23,935 nucleotides of DNA, from assembly GCA_910587365.1 (NCBI GenBank), contig CAJUKJ010000006.1, forward strand, positions 85,845-109,779, in the 5' to 3' direction. The stretch is from an uncultured Christensenellaceae bacterium. GTDB lineage: Bacteria; Bacillota; Clostridia; Christensenellales; Borkfalkiaceae. The position numbers were made by a program, and so were the translations under genes. Under the pieces are notes generated by a model that saw only the letters and a list, made by a program, of their open reading frames with translations, was not told the DNA's origin and ran no database searches. Below are positions 1 through 7,927 of this stretch, piece by piece (within the stretch, counting starts at the first letter, position 1; each line of letters begins with the position of its first letter).

Positions 1-9
1 GGCTACGGC

Positions 10-39
10 ATCTGCATTTTGTCATAACAAAATGCAGAT
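10..39 (-). other. Hairpin overlapping the stop codon of spoIVA
   Basis: A perfect 13-bp inverted repeat (arms 10-22 and 27-39, loop CATA) spans the last codons and the TGA stop (22-24) of spoIVA. One arm lies wholly in coding sequence. On the minus strand the hairpin is followed by GC-rich sequence (positions 9 to 1) rather than a T-tract, so it is not a canonical intrinsic terminator in the visible sequence. It may be a 3' stabilising structure or a terminator whose U-tract is missing. Confidence 0.6.
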
Positions 40-1497
40 AACTCCGCCTTTTCCTTCATTAATTATGCGGGTAATGGCACGGCGCATCTTCGCCTTGGTA
101 TCGTCGTGCATACAGGATACCTTGCCTGCAAGCCCTTCTTTTACCATTCCGCGGAGCGACTTGCCGAATACGTTGGTTTCCCACATACCGTCGGGATTGG
201 TTTCAAAGCCGCTCATCATTCCCTGAACAATGCTTTCACTCTGCGCGGCACTGCCCATTATGGGGCTTACCTCGCCCGTGACGTCGATTTTTACTATATG
301 ATAGCTTGGCGCAGTCGCTTTGAGTTTTATACCCACACTTCCGCCTTGACGGACGACTTTGGGCTGTTCCAGACTCATATCGCCGTCGTCGGGCTGGACT
401 ATGCCGTAGCCGTTGACGCGTGCGCACTCGAACGCGTCCTTGATTTTATCGTAACTGCGCTTTGCCTCCGCCGTGCCGCTAACGTAACGCATAAGCGAGC
501 ATTCGTCCGCAATTTTGTCGCCGGCTATTTCCGAGAGCATATCAAAGAATATACCGTCCTTGGAGAAAGCGGATATTTCCGCCCTGCCCTCCGAAAGGTT
601 CAAAGTTATTGCCGCCTCTTCCTTCCAGTAATCACAGCCGAGCAGCATTTCGTCGAACGCCGAGCAGTCCTTCATTCTGCAAATTTTCGGCGCAGCGTTA
701 CGCACCCTGTCCAAAAGCTCGCCGATGGCGGAGCAGTCGGGGGCCAAATATCTCATCCAGTCGGGAATATTGACGTCGAAAGACAATACGGGGAACTCGA
801 AGAGAACCGCCTTTAATATATCCATAAGACCGTCCGCGTCAAGCTTTTCACAGTTGGCGCAGATAACCGTATTGTTATACTTTGCCTCCAACTCCGACTT
901 TAAGGCACGCGCTTCGGCGGCGTCGGGATTTGCGCAGTTGAGGACGATAACGAACGGTTTGCCTATATCTTTAAGGCTTTTAACCGTGCGTTCTTCCGCC
1001 TCCACGTAGCCTTGGCGGGGAATTTCCGCTATGCTTCCGTCAGTTGTTACCATAACGCCTATGGTTGAATGTTCACGGATTACCTTTTCCGTTCCGACGG
1101 CTGCCGCCTCTGTAAACGGCAAAGGATTTTCGCTCCACGGCGTATTTACAAGACGTGGTTTACCGTCCTCTTCAAAGCCCGAAGCACCTTGGGTTACGAA
1201 GCCTACGCAGTCGATAAGACGAACGTTTGCCGCCGCGTTTTCTATTTTAACCTCAGCCGCCTTTGCCGGCACAAACTTCGGTTCTGTAGTCATAACGCTT
1301 TTACCCGAAGCCGACTGGGGTAATTCGTCAATCATTACGTTTTTTAAATTTGCGTCAGTGACGTTGGGAATGACGAGTTCCGTCATAAATTTTTTAATAA
1401 GTGTAGACTTGCCTGTTCTTACAGGCCCAACCACACCTATATAAATATCTCCGCCGCTTCTTTTGGCAATGTCCTCGTAAACGTTGTAATCAAGCAT
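22..1497 (-). CDS. spoIVA: Stage IV sporulation protein A (spore coat assembly ATPase)
   Basis: SpoIVA is a TRAFAC-class ATPase that polymerises on the outer forespore membrane in the mother cell and forms the basement layer of the spore coat. The product is 491 residues, the usual family length. The Walker A motif GPVRTGKST is at residues 24-32, and the N-terminus MLDYNVYEDIAKRSGGDIYIG and the C-terminus GGVICILL are typical of the family; the hydrophobic C-terminal tail is known to matter for membrane localisation through SpoVM. The ATG is preceded by GGAGG five bases upstream. Expression in this family is normally from a sigma-E promoter; I see only a weak CATA-like -10 upstream and do not call it. 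It is monocistronic as far as the window shows. Identification is secure. Confidence 0.97.
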   Translation of the reverse strand: MLDYNVYEDIAKRSGGDIYIGVVGPVRTGKSTLIKKFMTELVIPNVTDANLKNVMIDELPQSASGKSVMTTEPKFVPAKAAEVKIENAAANVRLIDCVGFVTQGASGFEEDGKPRLVNTPWSENPLPFTEAAAVGTEKVIREHSTIGVMVTTDGSIAEIPRQGYVEAEERTVKSLKDIGKPFVIVLNCANPDAAEARALKSELEAKYNNTVICANCEKLDADGLMDILKAVLFEFPVLSFDVNIPDWMRYLAPDCSAIGELLDRVRNAAPKICRMKDCSAFDEMLLGCDYWKEEAAITLNLSEGRAEISAFSKDGIFFDMLSEIAGDKIADECSLMRYVSGTAEAKRSYDKIKDAFECARVNGYGIVQPDDGDMSLEQPKVVRQGGSVGIKLKATAPSYHIVKIDVTGEVSPIMGSAAQSESIVQGMMSGFETNPDGMWETNVFGKSLRGMVKEGLAGKVSCMHDDTKAKMRRAITRIINEGKGGVICILL

Positions 1498-1563
1498 ATC
1501 CGCCTCCGCAAAAACTATGTGTACAATAACTTATTTCCGCAAAAGGCTGTTTAGAACTTAATT

Positions 1564-3477
1564 TTAAATTTTTAAAGAAATATCTCCGTCCGCACAGTGA
1601 ACGGTACACGAACCCAAGCCGCAATCCTTACCCATATCGATTGCTTCCCACTGCGACTTATTTCCTTTGAACTCTATCGATTTGAAACTTTCGCAATCAG
1701 AAAAAGCAGACTCGCCTATTTTTATTACGCTTGCGGGGATAATTACGTTTATTAGACCTTTACATACCTCAAATACGGAATTTTCTATTTCGGTAACCCC
1801 GTCGGGTATTTCTATCGATTCGAGAATTTTACAGCCCGAAAACGCATAGCTTTCTATTTTGGTTACGCCTTTTGGTATTTTGATATTTTTAAGATTGGAG
1901 CAAGTGGAAAACGCCGCCTTGCCTATTTGCTTTATACCGTCAGGCAAAATTACCCCGCTTAGATTGACGCAACCGTTAAATAAATAATCTTCTATGACCG
2001 TAACGCTTTGTGGGATAACAATAGTTTCAAGACTGATGCAATAACTGAACGCGGAACTGCCGATTTGCGTTAAACTATTCGGCAAATTTATTTCTTTAAG
2101 GCTGCGGCAACCGTCAAACGCCGAGCTTGCTATCGAAGTAAGCCCGTCGGGCAAAACAAGTCTTGAAAGGTTTAAGCACTCTTTAAAGGCACTGCCTTCG
2201 ATTGACGAAACGCCTTTGCCCATTTTCACGTTTTCAAGTGCCTTACACTTATAGAACGCCCCGTAGCCTATAACCGTTGTCCTGTCGGATAAGGTTACGC
2301 TTTTCAGACTATCACAATTGGAAAATACGTAATTTGAAAGCTCTGTAATATTGTCGGGTATGACTATGCTTTCAAGCTTAATACATTTATAGAACGCCTG
2401 TTCCGATATTTGAGCCAACCCGTCCGGCAAAGCTATCCCGATAAGCGAAGTACAATTACCGAAAGCTTCCAGACCGATTGATTTTACTCCGCTGCCTATA
2501 ATTATGTTATCCAGCAACAGACATCCGCTGAAAGCGTAGCTGTCTATTTCCGTCACGCCGTCCGGTACGGTTACGTTATTAAGACTCATACAGCCGTCGA
2601 AAAGACCGAAGCTTATACTTTTTATTCCACAGCTCAGTCTGACGGTTCTTAGCATAACGCAATTTTTAAAAGCCTGAGGCGCGATTTCGGTTATGCTGTC
2701 AGGCATTGTTATGCTCACTATATCTTTATTCCCTATAAATGCGTCCCTGTCGATTTTAATTACCGGTTTGCAGGCATTAAATGGCGATATTACAATATCG
2801 GTTAACGTTTCCCCGACAAACCCCGAAACACTGTACCCGTCCTCATAAGCGGTATACACCAACCCTTCCGTTGCGTCGCAAATCGTGCAGCTTCCGTCCT
2901 CATAAGCGTGGTCTGCGACCGTCGGCGTCTGCTCGACGAGAACGGTATCGCAAACGGAACAATGCTTTCCCTCGCTTAATCCGCTTGTAACGCACGTCGC
3001 CGCCACCGCTTCGTCAATAACTTCCGTATGGGGCAACATTTCGATTATTTCGCGGACGGAAAGCTCTGTTTTACATATTGAACATCGCTTCCCTTCCGTC
3101 AACCCAGTTTGGGTACAAGTAGGCTCTAACGCCGGAACAATTTCCTCGGTATGGGGCAATAAGCTTATCTTGCGCTGTTTTTGCAATACTTGATCACACA
3201 CCGAACAGTGCTTCCCCTCCGTCAAGCCTTCGCTTTGACAGGTTGCGGGCGTTTCGGGGTCAATAACCTCGGTGTGACCGAGCGGTTCGGTAAAGTCATC
3301 CCTGTATTTTTTACCGCAGCTACATTCATATAAGGTATAGCCACGTTCGGTACAGGTGGGTGCGGTCAAATTTTCCGAATATGTATGGACGTGTCCGTCG
3401 TCGCAGGCAGTAATACACATTGCCAATGCAACAGAGGCCGCCGTAATTAAAAAAATAATTAAAAGTTTTTTTCTCAT
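1564..3477 (-). CDS. BspA-like leucine-rich-repeat surface lipoprotein with Cys-rich repeats
   Basis: A 637-residue predicted lipoprotein. Residues 1-24 form a signal peptide ending in a lipobox (ITAC, lipidated Cys25, followed by Asp-Asp). Residues about 30-200 hold about four copies of a ~45-residue Cys/His-containing repeat of the form HTE...ATC...GLTEGKHCSVC. From about residue 225 to 620 there are about 15 LRR_5 (BspA/TpLRR type) repeats of ~23 residues with patterns such as SITMPDSITEI and LKNIKIPKGVTKI. BspA-type repeats are known in adhesins and other surface proteins of gut and oral bacteria; a specific ligand cannot be read from sequence. The same Cys-rich repeat is found in the 902-residue protein at 10475-13183. 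The ATG is preceded by GGGGAAAGG. No clear terminator follows. Confidence 0.88.
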   Translation of the reverse strand: MRKKLLIIFLITAASVALAMCITACDDGHVHTYSENLTAPTCTERGYTLYECSCGKKYRDDFTEPLGHTEVIDPETPATCQSEGLTEGKHCSVCDQVLQKQRKISLLPHTEEIVPALEPTCTQTGLTEGKRCSICKTELSVREIIEMLPHTEVIDEAVAATCVTSGLSEGKHCSVCDTVLVEQTPTVADHAYEDGSCTICDATEGLVYTAYEDGYSVSGFVGETLTDIVISPFNACKPVIKIDRDAFIGNKDIVSITMPDSITEIAPQAFKNCVMLRTVRLSCGIKSISFGLFDGCMSLNNVTVPDGVTEIDSYAFSGCLLLDNIIIGSGVKSIGLEAFGNCTSLIGIALPDGLAQISEQAFYKCIKLESIVIPDNITELSNYVFSNCDSLKSVTLSDRTTVIGYGAFYKCKALENVKMGKGVSSIEGSAFKECLNLSRLVLPDGLTSIASSAFDGCRSLKEINLPNSLTQIGSSAFSYCISLETIVIPQSVTVIEDYLFNGCVNLSGVILPDGIKQIGKAAFSTCSNLKNIKIPKGVTKIESYAFSGCKILESIEIPDGVTEIENSVFEVCKGLINVIIPASVIKIGESAFSDCESFKSIEFKGNKSQWEAIDMGKDCGLGSCTVHCADGDISLKI

Positions 3478-3554
3478 TAACCTTTCCCCTTCTTACCGTT
3501 AAAAAATTAATTGTTTTTGCTTTGCATTTTCAACGGTAGAGAGATTACATTTTC

Positions 3555-3583
3555 ATTATATCATAAAATAAGCGTTTTATAAA
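3555..3583 (-). promoter_or_regulatory. Probable promoter of the BspA-like lipoprotein gene
   Basis: On the minus strand a TATAAT (3555-3560) is preceded at 17 bp by a weak -35 TTTATA (3578-3583). The ~70-nt leader between it and the ATG contains a 7-bp inverted repeat (arms 3494-3500 TACCGTT and 3532-3538 AACGGTA) that could fold over the SD region. The -10 is good and the -35 is poor. Confidence 0.4.
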
Positions 3584-3624
3584 GCGTTTCAATAACAAAA
3601 AAGTTTTATCGCGCATTTTAAGTT

Positions 3625-3652
3625 TTGCATTTATTTAAAGCGTTTATATATA
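3625..3652 (+). promoter_or_regulatory. Possible promoter of the coiled-coil protein gene
   Basis: TTGCAT (3625-3630) and TATATA (3647-3652) are separated by 16 bp, followed by a leader with GAGGT at 3669-3673, eight bases before the ATG at 3682. The region is very AT-rich, so a chance match is possible. The motif AAAGCGTTT occurs twice just upstream (near 3581 and 3636). Confidence 0.35.
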
Positions 3653-3681
3653 AGTAAGTAAATAATTCGAGGTATATACGA

Positions 3682-4149
3682 ATGGAAAATGAAGAATTAA
3701 AGGAATTATACGGCTTAAAAAACCGTTTACTTACGCTTGAAAAGATAGCGCAAAGCTACAAGGACAATCCTAAGGGACTTAAACTTTGCCTGAAATTTAT
3801 AAAGCTTGAAGTAAAAACGCTTAACAAATGCACGTCAATTAATACGGTTGACTTACGTGAATTACAGCGCAATTATTCAGACCTTACGGAAATATTGCAA
3901 AATTTGGCAAAAAAGAGCGCGAAAGCGGTAACCGACCTGCAAGTACTTACCGAAAAGACGGAAAAGCAGGTAAACGAATTAAACGAGCAACTAAACCCCT
4001 TTTCCGAAAACGTGCGTAAATTCGCTTCGTCCATAGACGGCGCGGCGCAGAAGCTTTCCGCAAAGCTTGAAAGCGGCGCACAGATGTTGGGCGACGCAAT
4101 TAACGGAACGGTTGAAGAAATTAAAAAACGCTTTGCAAATGAAGAGTAA
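3682..4149 (+). CDS. Small predicted coiled-coil protein, function unknown
   Basis: A 155-residue soluble protein without signal peptide or membrane segment. Residues about 75-125 have a strongly charged, heptad-compatible composition (KAVTDLQVLTEKTEKQVNEL and onward), and the C-terminal third contains alternating A/L positions in an amphipathic helix (AQKLSAKLESGAQMLGDAIN). I do not recognise a family. Its organisation resembles small helical proteins such as phasin- or apolipoprotein-like helices, but this is only a structural impression. It is divergent from the BspA-like gene (204-bp gap) and ends at a strong bidirectional terminator. Start ATG is supported by GAGGT eight bases upstream. 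Confidence 0.7.
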   Translation: MENEELKELYGLKNRLLTLEKIAQSYKDNPKGLKLCLKFIKLEVKTLNKCTSINTVDLRELQRNYSDLTEILQNLAKKSAKAVTDLQVLTEKTEKQVNELNEQLNPFSENVRKFASSIDGAAQKLSAKLESGAQMLGDAINGTVEEIKKRFANEE

Positions 4150-4190
4150 TACATTTGCTTTTGAAAGCATATGCTTTAACGTATAATATA

Positions 4191-4220
4191 TGCCCTCCCG
4201 CACAAATGTGCGGGAGGGCA
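4191..4220. terminator. Strong bidirectional intrinsic terminator
   Basis: A perfect 13-bp GC-rich stem (arms TGCCCTCCCGCAC at 4191-4203 and 4208-4220, loop AAAT) lies between two convergent genes. On the plus strand it is followed by TAATTATTTATTTT, on the minus strand by TATATTATAC, so it can end both the gene at 3682-4149 and the gene at 4228-4959. Confidence 0.9.
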
Positions 4221-4227
4221 TAATTAT

Positions 4228-4959
4228 TTATTTTACTTTATTCGCTAAATATTTCAAATTTTCAGATAATTCATCAACTGTCATTCCATTATCTATATAG
4301 TCCGTGAATCCGTAAAAAGATTTATAAGATAAATATGAAACTTCCTGATTATCAAGAAAAGTACAAATAAGGTTTAAATCCACTTTATTATCCGAAATAA
4401 GAATAATATCAAATGGAAATAATCCACATGGCGACGCTAAATAGGAAAATGATAGTTTATCATTTGATTGGCAAGAAATAAGCTCGGATTCATTTGCTTC
4501 CCAAAAATAAGCAAAAATTATATCTCCTTCTGAAAATAAATTTTTTGTGGCGATTTCATCTAAATAAGCGTTTTTTTCTTTATTTAAGATAACAGGAATA
4601 AAAACAGTAGTTCCCGCACTAAGTTTACCGTAAAAGTCGTCTTCAACCAAACATTCAATAACTATATAATGTTCAGACTTATCAATCAAAGAACAATACA
4701 TATCATCAAATACTTCAATTATCTTCATCTTTGCAAATGAAGTATGCTTAGGATTGTATAATTCTTCAACCGTAGGATTCCTACAAGGATTATCTATTTC
4801 TCCCTGTTCGTTGTCATTTGGAGTTTTATTGCTTCCCGATTCCGTTGAATTATTTGAAATTTCATTGTTACATGCCAAAAGCGAAAAAGCAAACACCAAA
4901 GCAATGAGCAAACAGGCTAAACAGTTAATAAATTTTTTAGCTTTTTTATATAACCACAT
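4228..4959 (-). CDS. Predicted lipoprotein of unknown function
   Basis: A 243-residue protein with a basic N-terminus (KKAKK), a hydrophobic segment at 11-28 and a lipobox LLAC giving lipidated Cys30, followed by an Asn/Ser/Glu-rich linker (31-55). The remainder is a mixed alpha/beta domain that I do not recognise; it is not obviously a solute-binding protein. The coding sequence is clearly AT-richer than its neighbours, which hints at a separate origin. It is a single gene between the terminator at 4191-4220 and a hairpin at 4994-5017. The SD is weak (AGG nine bases before ATG). Confidence 0.7.
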   Translation of the reverse strand: MWLYKKAKKFINCLACLLIALVFAFSLLACNNEISNNSTESGSNKTPNDNEQGEIDNPCRNPTVEELYNPKHTSFAKMKIIEVFDDMYCSLIDKSEHYIVIECLVEDDFYGKLSAGTTVFIPVILNKEKNAYLDEIATKNLFSEGDIIFAYFWEANESELISCQSNDKLSFSYLASPCGLFPFDIILISDNKVDLNLICTFLDNQEVSYLSYKSFYGFTDYIDNGMTVDELSENLKYLANKVK

Positions 4960-4993
4960 TGTTGATACCTATAAAAGTCATTTTTTTAACTAA

Positions 4994-5017
4994 GCACCGT
5001 GACTAACGGCACGGTGC
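4994..5017. terminator. Hairpin between the ATP-grasp operon and the lipoprotein gene
   Basis: An 8-bp stem (GCACCGTG at 4994-5001, CACGGTGC at 5010-5017) with an 8-nt loop sits just after the end of the operon at 5028. On the minus strand it is followed by TTAGTTAAAAAAA, not a T-tract, so its role as terminator of the operon is uncertain. Confidence 0.4.
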
Positions 5018-5027
5018 ATTAAGTATT

Positions 5028-6215
5028 TTATTTTGTTTTTAAAACCTCTGCATAGAACTCGTTCATAGCTTTTTTGGTTTTGAATGCGGCAATGTACATT
5101 AAATTACCCATTGCGCCGCTTAAAACGTCGGGAACCCTGCCCGTCTGCTTTAATTCGGCTGCATATTTTTGCTTGATATCATTTTCGGAAAGGGCGTACT
5201 CCTTGCCGTCGCGTCTGCCTGCAAACGCGCAGTAGAACTTTTCGCCGCACTTTAATTCGGTATTGCCGTATGCAAGCACGTCTGCCCATATTTTATAGAC
5301 GTCTGTACTGTTTGCGTAGTTCATCATATCGGGGGAAATACCGCCGCTGGGACGCATATTTACCTCTAAGCCTAAAATTTCGCCCTTTTCCCCCGCATTT
5401 TGGTTTTTGCTTAAACGGAAAAATTCAAAGTGGACAAAGCGGTTCTTTACGCCGAAAGCCTTTAAAACCCTTCTTCCCGCCTCCACAATATCCGCGTGCG
5501 GTTCGTTAAGAATATAAAATACGCTTTCGCCGTTTTTGTTAACTACGTCCATAAGCGAATCGGGTGTAACGTTGCCCGTTTCAAACACGGGGTTTCCGTC
5601 GCCGTCGACGATTGCGTCGTAGGTATTGACCTCGCCGTCGATATACTCTTCCATAATATATTGCACGGGTTGTTTATTGAGTAAAAATTCCGACAGCTCG
5701 ATATCGTTTGTAATCTTTCTCGTATCGTTTGCGCCGACGCCGTTGTCGGGCTTGACTATTACGGGATAGCCGACCTCTTCAACGAATTTTTTGCAGCCTG
5801 TTACAGACTTTACGATACAATGTTTTGCAACCTTTACTTCCGCCTTTGCGAAGTATTTTTTCATTGCGGACTTAAATTTGATTTTCTTTACGTCCCTTGC
5901 ACCGAAGCCCGTTTTAACGTTAAACTCGCTCCTGAGCATAGCGTCGCGTTCAAGCCAGTATTCGTTGTTGCTTTCTATGTACTCGATTTTGCCGTATTTG
6001 AACGTAAAGAACGCAACCGCACGGTAAACCTCGTCATAGTTTTCAAGGCTGGAAACCCAATAATACTCGTTAACGGAGCTTCTCGTTTCGTCGGAAAGCG
6101 CGTCGTAAGGACAGTCGCCTATGCCCAAAACGTTAAAACCGTTGTTTTGAAGCTGTTTGCAGAATTTCCAGTAATTTGACGGAAAGTCAGGTGAAATAAA
6201 AATAAAATTCCTCAT
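5028..6215 (-). CDS. ATP-grasp superfamily carboxylate ligase
   Basis: A 395-residue enzyme of the ATP-grasp fold, which activates a carboxylate as an acyl phosphate and joins it to an amine or thiol. An N-terminal preATP-grasp Rossmann-like region (1-100, IFISPDFPSNYWKF) is followed by the nucleotide-binding segment PVIVKPDNGVGAND (about 150-163), the adenine/hinge segment IMEEYIDGEVNTYDAIVDG (about 188-206) and the metal-binding motif EVNMRPSGGI (about 292-301). It resembles CarB/PylC-like single-chain ligases; the substrate cannot be deduced. It is the last gene of a five-gene minus-strand operon, 11 bases after the esterase, with a strong SD (AAAGGAG five bases before ATG). The adjacent esterases suggest it makes or recycles an ester- or amide-linked small molecule, which is inference. 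Confidence 0.85.
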   Translation of the reverse strand: MRNFIFISPDFPSNYWKFCKQLQNNGFNVLGIGDCPYDALSDETRSSVNEYYWVSSLENYDEVYRAVAFFTFKYGKIEYIESNNEYWLERDAMLRSEFNVKTGFGARDVKKIKFKSAMKKYFAKAEVKVAKHCIVKSVTGCKKFVEEVGYPVIVKPDNGVGANDTRKITNDIELSEFLLNKQPVQYIMEEYIDGEVNTYDAIVDGDGNPVFETGNVTPDSLMDVVNKNGESVFYILNEPHADIVEAGRRVLKAFGVKNRFVHFEFFRLSKNQNAGEKGEILGLEVNMRPSGGISPDMMNYANSTDVYKIWADVLAYGNTELKCGEKFYCAFAGRRDGKEYALSENDIKQKYAAELKQTGRVPDVLSGAMGNLMYIAAFKTKKAMNEFYAEVLKTK

Positions 6216-6226
6216 AATATCTCCTT

Positions 6227-6997
6227 TTATATCTCTTCGTCGGATTTAAATCCGAGCGCATTCATAAAAAACGGAATACGTTTTTCCCAGCTTGCCTCCG
6301 AGTGGGTACCGCCCTGCACTACACACGCGCACACCGCAACGTTTTTTTGTATAAGTACGGAAACCGTTTCGGAGAAAACTTTTTTTTGGCTTTCGTGGTT
6401 TGCAAATTCTTTGCTTCCGTAGTCCGTATATAAAAGTGTATTTTTTCCGAATTTGCTTTTATGTATGAAATCGGGAACCTTTCCGCCTTCAACCCAAAGA
6501 CTTGGGGAAAGCGCCGCACCTTTGGAAAAATACTTATTATATTTTGCCAAGGCGTAAACCGTCATAAGTCCGCCCATAGAGCTTCCGCCTATGGCTGTAT
6601 TTTCCCTGTCGGGCAAGGTACGCAGATTTTCGTCGATGTACGGCTTGAAAACGTTTACAAGCCAATCCATATATTTTTTGCCTCTGCCCTTTATTTTTTC
6701 GCCGTTTTTAAAGGTAAAGTCCACGGGCGAATATTCCGAAAGTCTTGAATTTCCCTCGTGATTACATTCTACCGCCGCAATTATAAGCGGGGTATTCGTT
6801 CTGTCAAGATAGTCTTTAAGCCCCCAACTCTTCCCAAACGTCGCCTCGCCGTCGAAAAACAGGTTGTGACCGTCGAACATATACATTACGGGGTAGCGGC
6901 GGTCGGAATACTCGTAATCTTCGGGAAGATAGACGTAGGCTTTGCGCTTTTTGTCCCCCGAAAGAGATGGTATTTCAATTTCCCATTCGTCAATCAC
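6227..6997 (-). CDS. Alpha/beta hydrolase, esterase D / enterochelin-esterase-like
   Basis: A 256-residue cytosolic hydrolase. The fold and motifs match the putative esterase family that includes IroE/Fes-like and esterase D enzymes: N-terminal strand RKAYVYLPEDYE, oxyanion region YMFDGHNLFFDG (39-50), nucleophile elbow GGSSMGG with Ser140, and a late catalytic histidine in QGGTHSEASW (near 230). No signal peptide. It overlaps the upstream hydrolase by 8 bases, so the two are translationally linked. Substrate unknown. Confidence 0.85.
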   Translation of the reverse strand: MIDEWEIEIPSLSGDKKRKAYVYLPEDYEYSDRRYPVMYMFDGHNLFFDGEATFGKSWGLKDYLDRTNTPLIIAAVECNHEGNSRLSEYSPVDFTFKNGEKIKGRGKKYMDWLVNVFKPYIDENLRTLPDRENTAIGGSSMGGLMTVYALAKYNKYFSKGAALSPSLWVEGGKVPDFIHKSKFGKNTLLYTDYGSKEFANHESQKKVFSETVSVLIQKNVAVCACVVQGGTHSEASWEKRIPFFMNALGFKSDEEI

Positions 6998-7925
6998 TTG
7001 ATTTTACCGTATGCGAGGTTATAAAGTTTAAAACATCAGCGTAGACCTGCTGTTTGCAGTCGTCGTTCAAAATTTCGTGGCGTCCGCCCTCATAAAGAGT
7101 GATTGAAACGTCCTTAACGCCCGCTTTGACGAATTTATCCTTTGCCTTGGTTACGCCCTTACCGTAATCGCCGACAGGGTCGTCGGCACCCGCAACAAAG
7201 TAAACGGGCAAATCCTTGGGAACTGCGTCTATCGTCTTTGAAGAACACGCCTGTTTTATTATACTGAAAAGTATATAATATCCGTTATTCGTAAACGAAA
7301 TCCCGCAAAGCTTATCATTTTCGTAAGCGTTGACGTTTTCGGTATTTTTGGAAAGCCAGTCGTTTTGGGTACGCGCAGGCTTGAATTTTTTATTGTAGCT
7401 GCCGAAAGCAAGATTTTTTATAAAATTACTTCTATTTCTCCAACCGCAGAAAAATGCGTTAAGCCTTACCATTGCCAAAGCGGTATAAAGCGTCGCCTTA
7501 TTTTTAAAGCCGCTGCCCATAATGACCGCGCCGTTGACTTCCCCGCCGTACTGCGATATAAATTTGCGGCAGAAGAAGGAACCCATACTGTGTCCCAAGA
7601 CGAAATAAGGCACTTCGCCAACCTGTTTTTTTACCGTTACGGTAAGCTGATGGATATCGGAAACTATGATATCCGTCCTCTTCTCCTCATTGAACCAGCC
7701 CAAATCCTCTTCGGATTTAACGGACTGCCCGTGTCCGAGATGGTCGTCCGCGCAGACAAGATATCCGTTTGAAGCGAGAAATTCCGCAAACGGCGCGTAC
7801 CTTGCGGCATATTCCGCCATACCGTGGATAATCTGCACCACACCCTTGACCTCGCCTTCGGGCTGCCAGATGCATGCGTGTATAGTAGTTCTTCTGTCCC
7901 TTGAAGGGTAATAAATATCTTTCAT
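6990..7925 (-). CDS. Alpha/beta hydrolase, lysophospholipase / monoacylglycerol-lipase-like
   Basis: A ~311-residue serine hydrolase of the Hydrolase_4 (YtpA/PldB-like) type. Visible signatures are the oxyanion segment QIIHGMAEYAARY, the nucleophile elbow LGHSMGSFF (Ser near residue 113), FVAGADDPVGDYG containing the acid residue, and YEGGRHEILND with the catalytic His. The family hydrolyses lysophospholipids, monoacylglycerols or other acyl esters. A TTG start at 7931 is possible, but the ATG at 7925 has AAAGG seven bases upstream, so I prefer it; it then begins two bases after the stop of the upstream gene. It is one of three different hydrolases in the same operon. Confidence 0.87.
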   Translation of the reverse strand: MKDIYYPSRDRRTTIHACIWQPEGEVKGVVQIIHGMAEYAARYAPFAEFLASNGYLVCADDHLGHGQSVKSEEDLGWFNEEKRTDIIVSDIHQLTVTVKKQVGEVPYFVLGHSMGSFFCRKFISQYGGEVNGAVIMGSGFKNKATLYTALAMVRLNAFFCGWRNRSNFIKNLAFGSYNKKFKPARTQNDWLSKNTENVNAYENDKLCGISFTNNGYYILFSIIKQACSSKTIDAVPKDLPVYFVAGADDPVGDYGKGVTKAKDKFVKAGVKDVSITLYEGGRHEILNDDCKQQVYADVLNFITSHTVKSSD

Positions 7926-7927
7926 AA

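Noticed and set aside
106..816. Plus-strand open frame of 236 codons within spoIVA
   Set aside because: Antisense shadow of a well-identified gene; no SD or promoter and no recognisable domain.
1498..1563. Sigma-E promoter for spoIVA
   Set aside because: Only a loose CATA-N3-T -10-like string with a poor -35 at non-ideal spacing; not supportable from sequence alone.
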